Numbered from the stretch's first letter, positions 10,455 through 19,072 are shown. The stretch is DNA of 64,000 nucleotides from Streptomyces sp. HUAS CB01 (GCF_030406905.1 NZ_CP129137.1:3926001-3990000), one strand, 5' to 3'. Notes: generated by a model not told the origin, from the sequence alone. Numbers and translations are program-made.

Positions 10455-11249
10455 TCAGATACTGATAGAGAAGGCGAATGAACTGAGCAGGCTGCCCACG
10501 CCACTGCGTAGTTGTTCGACCGCCGGGATCAAACGATCTTCCTGGTGGAGCGGAAGGGAAATCGCCATCGCGCCGGCGGTGGAGCCCACGGTGACGGGAA
10601 TAGCCGCACAGACCGTTCCCAGGGCATATTCCTGCCGCTCGATCACCGGTTCCATCTGGCCCATCGCCCCGAGCCGTTCCAGCAGAGCTCCCCGATTGCG
10701 CACCGTATAAGGCGTGATCCGGTCCACGGGGTGCCGGGCGAGATGGTCCTTGCGGGCCCGTTCGTCGAGCTGACCGAGCAGGCACTGCCCGAGAGCGTGC
10801 GCATGACCCGTTTCCCGGAAATCCGCCCATTCGTCCACCGCGGGCGCGTACGGGGTGTCGGCCACGGCGACGAGTTCGATCTCCTCCTCCCGATAAAGGG
10901 CGAAATAGACCGGTACGCCGATGGAGTCCCGCCAGTGCGCCAGGGATTCCTCGATCTTGGTGCGACGATTCTGCATCGCCCCGCCCATCGCGAGCCGCAC
11001 CGCGGCCTCGCCGAAGACGAACACGCCCTTCTCACGCCGCAGATAGCCCTCGTGCGCAAGGGTCCGCAGCAGGTGGTAGGCGGTGGGAAGGGGCAGGCCC
11101 GCCTCGCGTGCGAGCTGTTTGGCGGGGGCTCCGTCGGCGTGGGAGGCCACGGCCTCCATGAGTCTCAGCGCCCGTTGCACCGAGCCGATCAGGGTAGGAG
11201 CGGCGGGCGAGGTGGTGGGTGCGGAACTGGTAGCCAATGCCGTGGCCAA
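10455..11249 (-). CDS. ssgR: IclR-family activator SsgR
   Basis: SsgR is the IclR-type regulator that drives ssgA transcription in S. coelicolor. This copy has 264 residues. An N-terminal winged helix (about 20-85, with KQLAREAGLPLPTAYHLLRTL) is followed by an IclR effector domain that includes DWADF/HALGQCLL and the final GSTAGAMAISLP segment. The start assigned is TTG 11249 with a GGGGGTGA element seven bases upstream; no ATG or GTG gives a better fit. The gene lies directly upstream of ssgA in the same direction, as in other streptomycetes. Confidence 0.93.
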   Translation of the reverse strand: MATALATSSAPTTSPAAPTLIGSVQRALRLMEAVASHADGAPAKQLAREAGLPLPTAYHLLRTLAHEGYLRREKGVFVFGEAAVRLAMGGAMQNRRTKIEESLAHWRDSIGVPVYFALYREEEIELVAVADTPYAPAVDEWADFRETGHAHALGQCLLGQLDERARKDHLARHPVDRITPYTVRNRGALLERLGAMGQMEPVIERQEYALGTVCAAIPVTVGSTAGAMAISLPLHQEDRLIPAVEQLRSGVGSLLSSFAFSISI

Positions 11250-11285
11250 AGGTCACCCCCAGGCATGGTGACGGGCGGAGGGCCC

Positions 11286-11310
11286 GCGTGCGGGGGCCGC
11301 CCCCGCACGC
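11286..11310. terminator. Strong hairpin between DUF5326 gene and ssgR
   Basis: A perfect 11-bp stem (GCGTGCGGGGG and its complement) encloses the three-base loop CCG. It lies downstream of the leftward DUF5326 gene and just upstream of ssgR, so it probably ends upstream transcription. A smaller inverted repeat, CTGCCA/TGGCAG, is at 11433-11450. The rest of 11250-11597 shows no gene. Confidence 0.6.
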
Positions 11311-11597
11311 CCGCCGCACACCCCGAGGGCCTGGGCTGCCCCGGAGACCGGCTTGGGGAACTGTCCAGGAAGTCGTGCGAACCGCTGAACACGGTGGTCA
11401 TCGACCGGGGATTCCCGGGGGACGGCGGAGGACTGCCACTCTAATGGCAGCCCCCGACGGGCCGCCGGGATCGCCTGCGGCATTCCCCCGCGCGGGCTAA
11501 CGGGCGTACGTACCTGCCGTTTTCCGCCCCGCGACGCCCACCGAACCGAGCCGCGCACGCGCCCCCGGCGTGCCCACGGCGGCCGCGGCCCCTGCCG

Positions 11598-11816
11598 TCA
11601 CCAGTCGCCCTTCGACGACGACGAGCTCATGAACTTCCGTACGACGTAGATCAGTCCGCCCACTATCGCCACGAAGAACAGGACCTTGAACAGCAGCCAA
11701 ATCACAAAGCCGATGAGATTCGCGATCATCCCGCCGAAGACGACAAGGGCGATCAGGGGAATGGCGACCCACTTCACCCACCAGGGCATCCCCTTCAGTA
11801 TCTCCCGCACCGCCAT
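11598..11816 (-). CDS. Small two-helix membrane protein, DUF5326 type
   Basis: This 72-residue protein has two hydrophobic segments (about 13-35 and 37-60) and a Ser-rich, positively charged C-terminal tail ending GDW. It matches my recollection of the DUF5326 small membrane proteins found next to ssgR in Streptomyces. Function is unknown. The start is ATG 11816 and codon bias is typical. A hairpin downstream at 11286-11310 probably ends the transcript. Confidence 0.85.
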   Translation of the reverse strand: MAVREILKGMPWWVKWVAIPLIALVVFGGMIANLIGFVIWLLFKVLFFVAIVGGLIYVVRKFMSSSSSKGDW

Positions 11817-11939
11817 CGTCCTACCTCGCTTCCGTGAGTTCTCCTGCTGTCGATGCTAGAGGCGGGAGCACGGTCCGCGGGGCGCCCGCGTCCCCCGAAG
11901 TCCCCTGAGCCGTCCCCTAGGGAAACCGGGGCCGGCCGG

Positions 11940-12257
11940 TCAGCTCTCGGGCGGGGAGAAGACGACGAGCACCCGGAGATCCTCGCTGATGTGGTGGAAC
12001 CTGTGGTCCACTCCGGCGGGGACGTAGACGACGCTGCCCCGCCCCACCTGGGTCGTCTCCGTGCCGACGGTGATCGAGGCCCGGCCGCTGACGACGAGGT
12101 AGACCTCGTCCTGCTGGTGCGGCCGCTGCGGGTCCAGCGCGCCCGCGTCCAGCGCGTACAGCCCGACCGACATGTTCCGTTCGCGCAGGAACTGCAGATA
12201 CGCGCCGTCGTTGGCGGCCCGCTCCGCCTCGAGCTCGTCCAGTCGGAATGCCTTCAT
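11940..12257 (-). CDS. Small cupin-domain protein
   Basis: This is a single cupin of 105 aa. Motif 1 (PHQQDEVYLVVSGRA, about residues 44-58) and motif 2 (YVPAGVDHRFHHI, about 79-91) supply the His/Glu residues that normally bind one metal ion. Single cupins can be isomerases, dioxygenases or sensors, so a reaction is not assigned. ATG 12257 is chosen at the start of the conserved MKAFRLDEL; the open frame upstream overlaps the divergent holin-like gene. The two divergent starts are only 51 bp apart, so their promoters must overlap. Confidence 0.85.
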   Translation of the reverse strand: MKAFRLDELEAERAANDGAYLQFLRERNMSVGLYALDAGALDPQRPHQQDEVYLVVSGRASITVGTETTQVGRGSVVYVPAGVDHRFHHISEDLRVLVVFSPPES

Positions 12258-12308
12258 CGTCCGTCCGCCCCTGCCATCGGTCCGATCACGTCTGCCACGA
12301 TCAGACAC

Positions 12309-12689
12309 ATGAAGAATTTCCTCGTCAAGACGATCGCGAACGCCGGGGCACTCGCCGTGGCGATCTGGCTGGTCCAGGACATCACACTCACCGGCGACAG
12401 CACCGCCCGGAAGACCGTCACACTGATCATCGTGGCCCTGCTCTTCGGCCTGGTGAACTTCTTCGTCAAGCCGATAGTCAAGCTGCTGACGCTTCCCCTC
12501 TTCATCCTGACGCTCGGCCTGATCACACTGGTGGTCAACGCCCTCATGCTGCTGCTGACCTCATGGCTCGCCGACGTCCTGGACCTGAACTTCCATGTGG
12601 AGGGCTTCTGGACGGCCGTACTCGGCGGATTGATCATCTCGATCGTGTCGTGGGCGCTGAACGTGGTGCTCCCCGACGGCAAGGACTGA
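12309..12689 (+). CDS. Phage-holin-IV-like four-helix membrane protein
   Basis: This 126-residue protein consists almost entirely of four membrane helices. It carries the NFFVKPIVKLLTLP and ITLGLITLVVNALMLLL-like segments of the Mycobacterium-type phage holin family IV (PF04020-like). Chromosomal members are common and of unknown role; no lysis or phage gene is nearby, so this is not prophage evidence. It is immediately followed by ptpA after 7 bp and probably heads an operon with ptpA and the PLP lyase. Confidence 0.87.
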   Translation: MKNFLVKTIANAGALAVAIWLVQDITLTGDSTARKTVTLIIVALLFGLVNFFVKPIVKLLTLPLFILTLGLITLVVNALMLLLTSWLADVLDLNFHVEGFWTAVLGGLIISIVSWALNVVLPDGKD

Positions 12690-12696
12690 ACGCACG

Positions 12697-13188
12697 ATGC
12701 CCTTCTCCGTCTGTTTCGTCTGCACCGGCAACATCTGCCGGTCGCCGATGGCCGAGTCCGTGTTCCGGGCCCGGGTGGAGGACGCCGGACTCGACGGCCT
12801 CGTCGTCGTGGACAGCGCCGGCACGGGCGGCTGGCACGAGGGGGACGGAGCCGATCCCCGCACGGTCGACGTGCTGCGGGAGCACGGCTACCCGTCCGGT
12901 CACGTCGCCCGGCAGTTCCGGCCCTCCTGGTTCGCCCGGCTGGACCTGGTGATCGCTCTCGACGAGGGTCATCTGCGGGAGCTGCGCCGGCTGGCGCCGA
13001 CCGCAGCGGACGCCGCGAAGGTGCGGCTGCTGCGGTCGTACGACCCGGCCGCCGGTGCCGACCTCGACGTCCCCGACCCGTACTACGGCGGGACGGACGG
13101 CTTCGAGGAGTGCCTGGACATGGTGGAGTCCGCGAGCGAGGGACTGCTCGCCGCGGTGCGCGACGCGGTGGAGGAGAAGGCGGCATGA
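12697..13188 (+). CDS. ptpA: Low-molecular-weight protein tyrosine phosphatase PtpA
   Basis: This 163-residue phosphatase has the catalytic P-loop CxxxxxR(S) at CTGNICRS (Cys9) and the C-terminal general-acid motif DPYYGG (Asp at about residue 126). It removes phosphate from tyrosine side chains. In S. coelicolor a PtpA in this neighbourhood has been linked to secondary metabolism. It overlaps the next gene by four bases (ATGA), which indicates translational coupling with the PLP enzyme. Confidence 0.93.
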   Translation: MPFSVCFVCTGNICRSPMAESVFRARVEDAGLDGLVVVDSAGTGGWHEGDGADPRTVDVLREHGYPSGHVARQFRPSWFARLDLVIALDEGHLRELRRLAPTAADAAKVRLLRSYDPAAGADLDVPDPYYGGTDGFEECLDMVESASEGLLAAVRDAVEEKAA

Positions 13189-14309
13189 GCACGGGTGAGG
13201 GAACGCGGGCCGTACGGGCCGGTCTGCCGGAGGCACAGAAGTACGAACCGACCCTGCCCGGGCCGGTGTTCGCCGCCCACTACCACCTGCCCGGTGAGCC
13301 GACGGGCCCGTACACCTACGGGCGCGACTCCAACCCCACCTGGACTCTGCTGGAGCAGGCCATCGGTGAACTGGAGGCACCGGGGGACGCCGGGGTCGAG
13401 ACCGTCGCCTTCGCGTCGGGCATGGCCGCCGTCTCCGCCGTCCTGCTGTCGCAGGTCCGGGCGGGCGACGTGGTGGTGCTCCCCGAGGACGGCTACCAGG
13501 CCCTGCCCCTGGTGCGGGAGCAGCTGGAGGAGTACGGGGTCGAGGTCCGGACCGCGCCCACCGGCGGTGACGCCCAGCTCGACGTGCTGGACGGGGCGAA
13601 GCTGCTGTGGATCGAGACGCCCTCCAACCCGGGGCTCGACGTGTGCGACGTACGGCGGCTCGCGGACGCCGCGCACGCCGGCGGCGCCGTGGTGGCGGTC
13701 GACAACACGCTCGCGACGCCGCTGGGCCAGCGCCCGCTGGCCCTCGGCGCGGACTTCGCGGTCGCCAGCGGCACCAAGGGCCTGACGGGCCACGGCGATC
13801 TGCTCCTCGGGTACGTGGTCTGCCGGGACGCCGCGGCGGCGGCGCGGGTACGGCAGTGGCGCAAGGTCGTGGGTGCGATCCCGGGCCCCATGGAGGCCTG
13901 GCTGGCCCATCGCTCGCTGGCCACGCTCCAGCTGCGCTCCGACCGGCAGTGCGCGAACGCGCTCGCCCTGGCCCGGGCGCTGGCCGGGCGGGCGGAGGTC
14001 ACCGGACTGCGCTACCCCGGTCTGCCCGAGGACCCCTCGCACAAGATCGCCTCGGAGCAGATGCGCCGGTTCGGCTCGGTGGTCTCCTTCGAGCTGCCCG
14101 ACCGTGACCACGCCGAGCGCTTCCTCGCGGAGGCGCGGCTCGTCGACGACGCGACCAGCTTCGGAAGCGTCCGCTCCAGCGCCGAGCGCAGGGGCCGCTG
14201 GGGCGGGGACGCCGTGGCGGAAGGCTTCATCCGTTTCTCGGCGGGTGTGGAGGACACGGTCGACCTCGTCGCGGACGTGCTCAGGGCGCTGGACGCCGCG
14301 GCGGGCTGA
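13185..14309 (+). CDS. Cys/Met-metabolism PLP enzyme (cystathionine gamma-lyase-like)
   Basis: This is a fold-type I PLP enzyme of the trans-sulfuration group (374 aa). PYTYGRDSNPTW, ASGMAAVSA, WIETPSNPGLDV, VDNTLATP and the lysine motif ASGTKGLTGHGDL are present. The Lys is in the usual SxTK position. The C-terminus carries the family's GxxRFSAGVEDxxDL motif. It would cleave or form C-S bonds in cystathionine or related substrates; the exact member (gamma-lyase, synthase or homologue) is not decided by sequence alone. ATG 13185 overlaps the ptpA stop. A strong hairpin follows the gene. Confidence 0.88.
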   Translation: MSTGEGTRAVRAGLPEAQKYEPTLPGPVFAAHYHLPGEPTGPYTYGRDSNPTWTLLEQAIGELEAPGDAGVETVAFASGMAAVSAVLLSQVRAGDVVVLPEDGYQALPLVREQLEEYGVEVRTAPTGGDAQLDVLDGAKLLWIETPSNPGLDVCDVRRLADAAHAGGAVVAVDNTLATPLGQRPLALGADFAVASGTKGLTGHGDLLLGYVVCRDAAAAARVRQWRKVVGAIPGPMEAWLAHRSLATLQLRSDRQCANALALARALAGRAEVTGLRYPGLPEDPSHKIASEQMRRFGSVVSFELPDRDHAERFLAEARLVDDATSFGSVRSSAERRGRWGGDAVAEGFIRFSAGVEDTVDLVADVLRALDAAAG

Positions 14310-14366
14310 GGCGCACGGAGACCCCGGCGGGCCACCGCGGCGGACATCGACCGCGGCGGGCGCGAA

Positions 14367-14405
14367 GGACGGTCCGAGCCTCCCCCCTCATGGCTCGGAC
14401 CGTCC
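14367..14405. terminator. Hairpin terminator after the PLP-lyase gene
   Basis: A 14-bp perfect stem (GGACGGTCCGAGCC at 14367-14380 pairing with 14392-14405) encloses an 11-base C-rich loop. It lies 57 bp past the stop codon and upstream of the LysR gene. There is no long T run, as is usual for Streptomyces terminators. Confidence 0.75.
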
Positions 14406-14552
14406 GTCTTCCGCATGCGGTTCCCGGGCCGGTGACACGTGGCACCACGCACACTCCGCGCGTAGCGCCGCGAACGGTGTCCCGGAGCAGGAGCCGCTCG
14501 CACAAGGCTAGTTGACTGTGCGTCAGTGTCCAATCACAGGGGCGACACAGAC

Positions 14553-14577
14553 CTATCGACTTATTTATAGTTGGACG
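14553..14577 (+). promoter_or_regulatory. Likely leaderless promoter with dyad before LysR gene
   Basis: TATAGT at 14566-14571 is placed six bases before the ATG, as a -10 hexamer would be if transcription began at the start codon. No Shine-Dalgarno is visible. CTAT (14553-14556) and ATAG (14567-14570) form a dyad over the same A/T-rich patch and could be an autoregulatory LysR site. Confidence 0.5.
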
Positions 14578-15474
14578 ATGGATCTGGCCCTGCTGCGCAC
14601 GTTCCTCACGGTGCACCGGGCCGGCTCGTTCACCCGCGCCGCCGCGCTGCTCGGACTCTCCCAGCCCGCGGTGACCAGCCAGATAAGGACGCTGGAACGA
14701 CAGCTGGGGCGGCCCCTCTTCCTCCGTCAGGCGCGCGGGGTCACGCCCACGACCGTCGGCGACGAACTCGCCCACCGGGCCGCCCCCCATCTGGACGCGC
14801 TCGTCGAGATCGTGGAGGCGGGCCTGGACGAGGAGTCCGGCGTCCGCACCCTCCACCTGGCCGGCCCGCCCGAGTTCACCTCCGCGCGGGTGCTGCCCGC
14901 GCTGGCGTCCCTCGTCTCGCAGGGACTGGCGCTGCGGACGTCGTTCACGGGCAACGCCGAAGAGACGCTCGAGGGCCTGGCCGCCGGACACCACGACCTG
15001 GCCGTGACCACGGCCCGACCGCGCGGCGGGCTGCTCGCCTCCACCCCGCTCTGCGACGAGGAGCACGTCCTGGTCGCCTCACCGCGCTGGGCGGCCCGGC
15101 TGGGCGACGGAGCCCTGCTGCGCAAGGGCGCCGTCGTGCTGGAACAGCTGCCGGTGGTCGAGGTCCACGAGTCCCTGCCCTTCGTCTCCCGCTACTGGTC
15201 CTCGGTGTTCGACAGCCCGCCGCCCGCCGTGGCGGCCGTCATCGCGCCCGACCTGCGGGCGGCGCTGGATTCGGCCGCGGCCGGGGCCGGGCTCGCCGTG
15301 CTGCCCCGCTATCTCTGCCTGGACGCCCTGGCGAGCGGTCGGCTGGCGGCGCTGCTGGAGCCTCCCGTTCCCCCGCTGCGGACGTACTTCCTCGTCGCCC
15401 GGACGGGCACGCTCGCACTGCCGCACATCGCGCGTGCGCACGAGGAACTGTTGCGCGCCGCGGCCGCCTGGTGA
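14578..15474 (+). CDS. LysR-family transcriptional regulator
   Basis: This 298-residue protein has a classical LysR N-terminus: DLALLRTFLTVHRAGSFTRAA, then the recognition helix around SQPAVTSQIRTLE and FLRQARGVTPT. The effector domain (about 90-290) has the usual substrate-binding fold with low sequence constraint. The regulated gene is not evident: neighbours are a PLP lyase upstream, already terminated, and a Nudix gene downstream. The ATG start coincides with the predicted transcription start, so the mRNA is probably leaderless. Confidence 0.9.
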   Translation: MDLALLRTFLTVHRAGSFTRAAALLGLSQPAVTSQIRTLERQLGRPLFLRQARGVTPTTVGDELAHRAAPHLDALVEIVEAGLDEESGVRTLHLAGPPEFTSARVLPALASLVSQGLALRTSFTGNAEETLEGLAAGHHDLAVTTARPRGGLLASTPLCDEEHVLVASPRWAARLGDGALLRKGAVVLEQLPVVEVHESLPFVSRYWSSVFDSPPPAVAAVIAPDLRAALDSAAAGAGLAVLPRYLCLDALASGRLAALLEPPVPPLRTYFLVARTGTLALPHIARAHEELLRAAAAW

Positions 15475-15536
15475 CGGCAGGCGACAGCACGGGGGACGGG
15501 CGTTTCAGAACGGGTGTCGTGGGCCACTCTCTGACC

Positions 15537-16016
15537 ATGACCGAACGGCCAGTGGTCAAGCGCACCGCACGCGCCATCCTGCTCGACGGCGACGACCTCG
15601 TCCTGATCAAGCGCACCAAGCCGGGCATGGATCCGTACTGGATCACTCCGGGGGGCGGGGTCGAACCCGAGGACACGACCGTCGTCGAGGCCCTCCACCG
15701 TGAGGTGGACGAGGAACTCGGCGCCAAGATCGTCGATGTGGTGCCCTGCTTCGTGGACACCGTCGAGCACATCGTGGACGGCGGCGTCTCGGGTGTGAAG
15801 GTGCAGCACTTCTTCGTCTGCCGTCTGGTGGCCATGGACGAATCCCGCCGGCACGGCCCCGAAGTGGAGGAGCCCTGCGGCGAGTACGAGATCGTCCGGG
15901 TCCCCTTCAGCCGCGTCGGGATCGCCGCCGTGCATCTCGTCCCGCTCTCCCTGCGGCACTACCTGGACGGCAACATCGAGGGCGTCCGGGCGATGCACGC
16001 ACCCGATCTGGGCTGA
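15537..16016 (+). CDS. Nudix hydrolase
   Basis: This 159-residue pyrophosphohydrolase has a well-formed Nudix box around residues 38-60 (GGGVEPED, EALHREVDEELG). The Arg and paired Glu residues bind catalytic metal. Nudix enzymes cleave nucleoside diphosphates linked to another moiety. No further sequence feature narrows the substrate. The start is ATG 15537, with in-frame context 60 bp after the LysR stop, so the two genes may be co-transcribed. Confidence 0.9.
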   Translation: MTERPVVKRTARAILLDGDDLVLIKRTKPGMDPYWITPGGGVEPEDTTVVEALHREVDEELGAKIVDVVPCFVDTVEHIVDGGVSGVKVQHFFVCRLVAMDESRRHGPEVEEPCGEYEIVRVPFSRVGIAAVHLVPLSLRHYLDGNIEGVRAMHAPDLG

Positions 16017-16060
16017 GCGGCGGAGCTCTCGGGGCCCGCCGCCGCGACCGGCCGGCGGCC

Positions 16061-17782
16061 CTAGTCGGCGGCCGCCACGAGCTCTTCGAGCGAGTCGTGA
16101 CGGATGCGCTCGAAGGGGATGCCGACGCCCCTGAGAGTGTCCACTCCGCTGCGGATCATCCCGACCGGGCCGGAGAGGAACGCGTCGTACTCGTTCCACG
16201 GCCCGTACTCGAGTACCGCGTCGGGCAACTGCGCCCTGCCGTCCACGACCGGCCGTACCTGCAGCCATGGATGGCTCTGCTGGAGCCGCAGCATCGTGTC
16301 GATGTCGTACAGGTCGTGATCGCTGCGCGCCCCGTAGAACACCTCCACCGGACGGCGCTCACCGTGCTCGGCGACGTCCTCGACCAGTGCCTTGATCGGC
16401 GCGATGCCGGTTCCGCCGCCCAGGCACAGCATGCCGTTGTCGGTGGTGTGGTCGACGACCATCGATCCCGCCGGCGGACCGAGCCGGAGCACATCACCGG
16501 GTCGGGCGTGATGGACCAGGGCGTTGGAGACCCAGCCCGCCGGGACGGCCTTCACATGGAACGAGAGCAGTCCGTCGGAGCGGGGCGCCCCGGCGAAGGA
16601 GTAGTGCCGCCAGATCCTCGGCCACCACGGGGTCTCCAGGCTCGTGTACTGACCGGCCAGGAACGGGTACGGCTGGTCGGGGCGCACCGTGACGACCGCG
16701 ATGTCCGGTGTTCTGAGGTCGTGGGACACCACCTCGGCATGCCACCAGGCGGGCGCGTGCCGCTCGTTCTCCGCCGCCGAGTCGATCATGATCTGGGAGA
16801 TCGTCGTGTAGGTGCGGACCCACGCCGCCTCGGTCTCCTCGTTCCAGGTCGTCGTCGCGTAGCGCGTCAGCGCTCCGATGAGCGCCTCGCCGACGGCCGG
16901 GTAGTGCGCGGGCTGGGTTCCGTACTTTCGGTGGCCGCGGCCGAGGTGTTCGAGGTAGTCCACCAGGACGGGTGTGTTGTCCATGTGCTCGGCGGCAGTG
17001 AGCAGCGCCTTGAGGAGCCGGTCGCGCTGGGTGTCCATGGCGGCCGGGAAGAGGGCCCGCAGATCGGGGTGGCGGACGAACAGCAGGGCGTAGAAGTAGG
17101 ACGTGACCTTGTCGGCGACCGGCGCGATCTCCTCCATGGTCCGCCGGATGAGGATCGCGTCGGGCGACGCCTTCTCGTCGGAGACTCCGGGGAACAGACC
17201 GGTGGTGCGCGTGCCGTCACCGGCAGCGGGGTCGGGCCCGGGGTGCTGGGCGGCGCCGCCGTGGTACGGGGCGGTGTGGTGCGGGTGCTGGGGCGGGACG
17301 CCCTGCTGGGGCGGGACGCCCTGGTGAGGCGCGGCGCCGCCGTGCGGCGGGGCGGTGTGCCGGGGGGACGTGCCGTGGTGCGGGGCGGTGTTCCCGTAAG
17401 GGGTGGGCGCCCCGTGTACGGCGCCGCCGCTGCCGTACGGAGCGGCCGGCGGAGCGGGCGTCCCACGCGGCGTCGCGGCCTGTGGAGGCGTCTGCGGTCC
17501 TGGGGCGGTGCGCGTCTGCGGGGCGGTCGTGCCGCGCGGCGGAGGCCCGGCCGCCCGCTCGGCACCCGTGCCGACGGGGCGGATGGAGGCGACCGGCCGG
17601 CTGGGAGTGGCTATTCGCCCGTCGTCCGCCGCTTCTTCTCCTTCACGGGCAGAGCCGTCGGCTCCGGGAGCCGGACGGCCTTCGGCAGGCTGCTTCCGGG
17701 GGGTGAACCAGCCTCCCCCGCCCCTCGCGCCGTTCTCACCTGAGGTCCCGTTGTCGGCCGACGTGGTGGTCGGAGCGTCCAT
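16061..17782 (-). CDS. Globin-domain flavohaemoprotein-like reductase with long disordered N-terminus
   Basis: This 573-residue fusion resembles flavohaemoglobins. The first about 210 residues are Pro/Gly/His/Ala-rich with repeated HGG/QQGVPP-like units. A globin domain follows, with a putative proximal His in GHRKYGTQPAHYPAVG. The FAD domain carries the RHYSFAG motif and the NAD(P)H domain carries CLGGGTGIAPIKAL. Such proteins oxidise nitric oxide to nitrate or transfer electrons to the globin haem. ATG 17782 is chosen because GAGGCGAGG precedes it by six bases; ATG 17803 is possible. The extended tail is not typical of Hmp and may tether or scaffold the enzyme. Confidence 0.88.
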   Translation of the reverse strand: MDAPTTTSADNGTSGENGARGGGGWFTPRKQPAEGRPAPGADGSAREGEEAADDGRIATPSRPVASIRPVGTGAERAAGPPPRGTTAPQTRTAPGPQTPPQAATPRGTPAPPAAPYGSGGAVHGAPTPYGNTAPHHGTSPRHTAPPHGGAAPHQGVPPQQGVPPQHPHHTAPYHGGAAQHPGPDPAAGDGTRTTGLFPGVSDEKASPDAILIRRTMEEIAPVADKVTSYFYALLFVRHPDLRALFPAAMDTQRDRLLKALLTAAEHMDNTPVLVDYLEHLGRGHRKYGTQPAHYPAVGEALIGALTRYATTTWNEETEAAWVRTYTTISQIMIDSAAENERHAPAWWHAEVVSHDLRTPDIAVVTVRPDQPYPFLAGQYTSLETPWWPRIWRHYSFAGAPRSDGLLSFHVKAVPAGWVSNALVHHARPGDVLRLGPPAGSMVVDHTTDNGMLCLGGGTGIAPIKALVEDVAEHGERRPVEVFYGARSDHDLYDIDTMLRLQQSHPWLQVRPVVDGRAQLPDAVLEYGPWNEYDAFLSGPVGMIRSGVDTLRGVGIPFERIRHDSLEELVAAAD

Positions 17783-18513
17783 TGTGTGCCTCGCCTCGAA
17801 CATCTCTCGGTCGGTCTGCGCACTTCCGCTGGTCCGGAAGGTGCCTCGATTTCCCCGCTCTGCTCTCAATGACTCGTGCCCGCCCACATTAGCCTTCGCG
17901 ATTATGGGATTCGGGCGAGTGGGACCGGATGGTGACGTTGCCCGCAGCGCTCGTCTTCGCAGCATGCCAGCTCCTGCGCGGCAGCGGACAAAGAGCGGAA
18001 AGTCCGGGTATCCCCACCCGCTTTCCCGTTAGGCTGCATCGCACCCATGTCCGTTTACGCGGCCAGGACTCGGGTCTCGGCGGGTATGTCCCCGCACCCG
18101 AAACCAGCAATGGAATCGCACCAGTTCGCAGGCCTCCAGCAGATCGCGTCCCGTCCGGTGTGGTGTGGCGAGCCCGGACAGATGATGGTCCGCATTCACC
18201 GCCTCCGCAACGGTCACCACGGCAAAGATCTGCACACCGGGCACCGAATCGGCAGGGACGACAGGGCCGTTCAGCCATCATCCCGATCTCTGCACAGAGC
18301 CCCTTCGCGACCTTCACGCACTTCGTAGCACGTGAATGCGGACGGGTCGCCCAAGGCGATGGACGGAATGGCCGACGCACATGAACCCCGGACGGCACAT
18401 GCGCTTCGGTTCTCCGATGTCCTGGCGACGGAATCGTGCTCGCCGTGTACACCGAGGCGAGTACCCCCGGCTACTCCCCTCGTCAGACGCGAAGACGACG
18501 CGCGAGGTGCACG
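17783..18513. other. Long intergenic region without a supported gene
   Basis: About 730 bp lie between the divergent globin-reductase and DUF2269 genes. Small open frames on both strands (for example 18047-18328 plus and 18029-18244 minus) overlap each other and have weak codon bias, so neither is called. A TTAGGCT element near 18030 could be a -10 region for a transcript starting around 18047. The region could hold a small RNA, long 5' leaders or an unrecognised short gene. Confidence 0.4.
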
Positions 18514-19068
18514 GTGTTTCACGTGAAACCACTCAAACGCCCCGCTCGGCGAGCACTCCTCGTCCTCCATGTGTCGGCGTCCGCGGGCTGGCTCGGACTC
18601 TCGCTCGGCCTGCTGGGGCTGAGCGTTGCCGCGGTGGTCTCCGGTTCACCGACCGCCGCCGAGGCCTCCTACCGTTCGATGGCCGTCTTCGCGAACTGGC
18701 TGATGATCCCCGTCGCTCTGCTCACCCTCGGCAGTGGGCTGCTGCTCTCCCTGGGGACACCCTGGGGCCTGGCCCGCTATCGCTGGGTCTGGACCAAGTT
18801 CTGGCTGACCCTGACGACGACCGGACTCACCGCGCTCTCGCTCCGCCCGGGGGTGAACGCGGCGGCCGAGCAGGCCGCCGCGGGGCTGCCCGTGTCCGAT
18901 ACCACCGGCCTGCTGGCCGCCCCCGTCGTCTCGCTGTGCGCCTACGTCTTCATGACCGCGATCTCCGTGCTCAAGCCCTGGGGGAAGACGCGCCGAGGCC
19001 GGCGCATGCCGGGCCGGGCCACTTCGACGAAAACGGTGGACGAAAGATCACTGCGTCAGACAGCCTGA
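18514..19068 (+). CDS. DUF2269-type membrane protein whose start codon lies in a parS site
   Basis: This 184-residue protein has four predicted membrane helices and a basic C-terminal tail. It resembles the DUF2269 family, whose function is unknown. The proposed start GTG 18514 runs straight into a perfect parS sequence, so the protein begins with Met-Phe-His-Val-Lys. No nearby ATG is in frame with the helices. The ribosome site is weak (GAGG about ten bases upstream). It is followed four bases later by a GNAT gene and is probably co-transcribed with it. Confidence 0.8.
   Translation: MFHVKPLKRPARRALLVLHVSASAGWLGLSLGLLGLSVAAVVSGSPTAAEASYRSMAVFANWLMIPVALLTLGSGLLLSLGTPWGLARYRWVWTKFWLTLTTTGLTALSLRPGVNAAAEQAAAGLPVSDTTGLLAAPVVSLCAYVFMTAISVLKPWGKTRRGRRMPGRATSTKTVDERSLRQTA
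18516..18529. other. parS site 1 (in coding frame of DUF2269 gene)
   Basis: Perfect 14-bp palindrome GTTTCACGTGAAAC, the Streptomyces ParB-binding site. It begins two bases into the gene, so ParB occupancy could affect initiation. It is the parS site farthest from oriC in this window, about 43 kb away. Confidence 0.95.
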
Positions 19069-19072
19069 CCTC

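Noticed and set aside
12309..12689. Holin-like gene as evidence of a prophage
   Set aside because: Only a single family IV holin-like protein; no lysin, capsid, integrase or attachment sites nearby, and it heads a housekeeping operon.
18047..18328. Small plus-strand frame in the 730-bp gap
   Set aside because: Mixed codon bias, a basic low-complexity C-terminus, and a competing minus-strand frame at 18029-18244; not supported enough to call.
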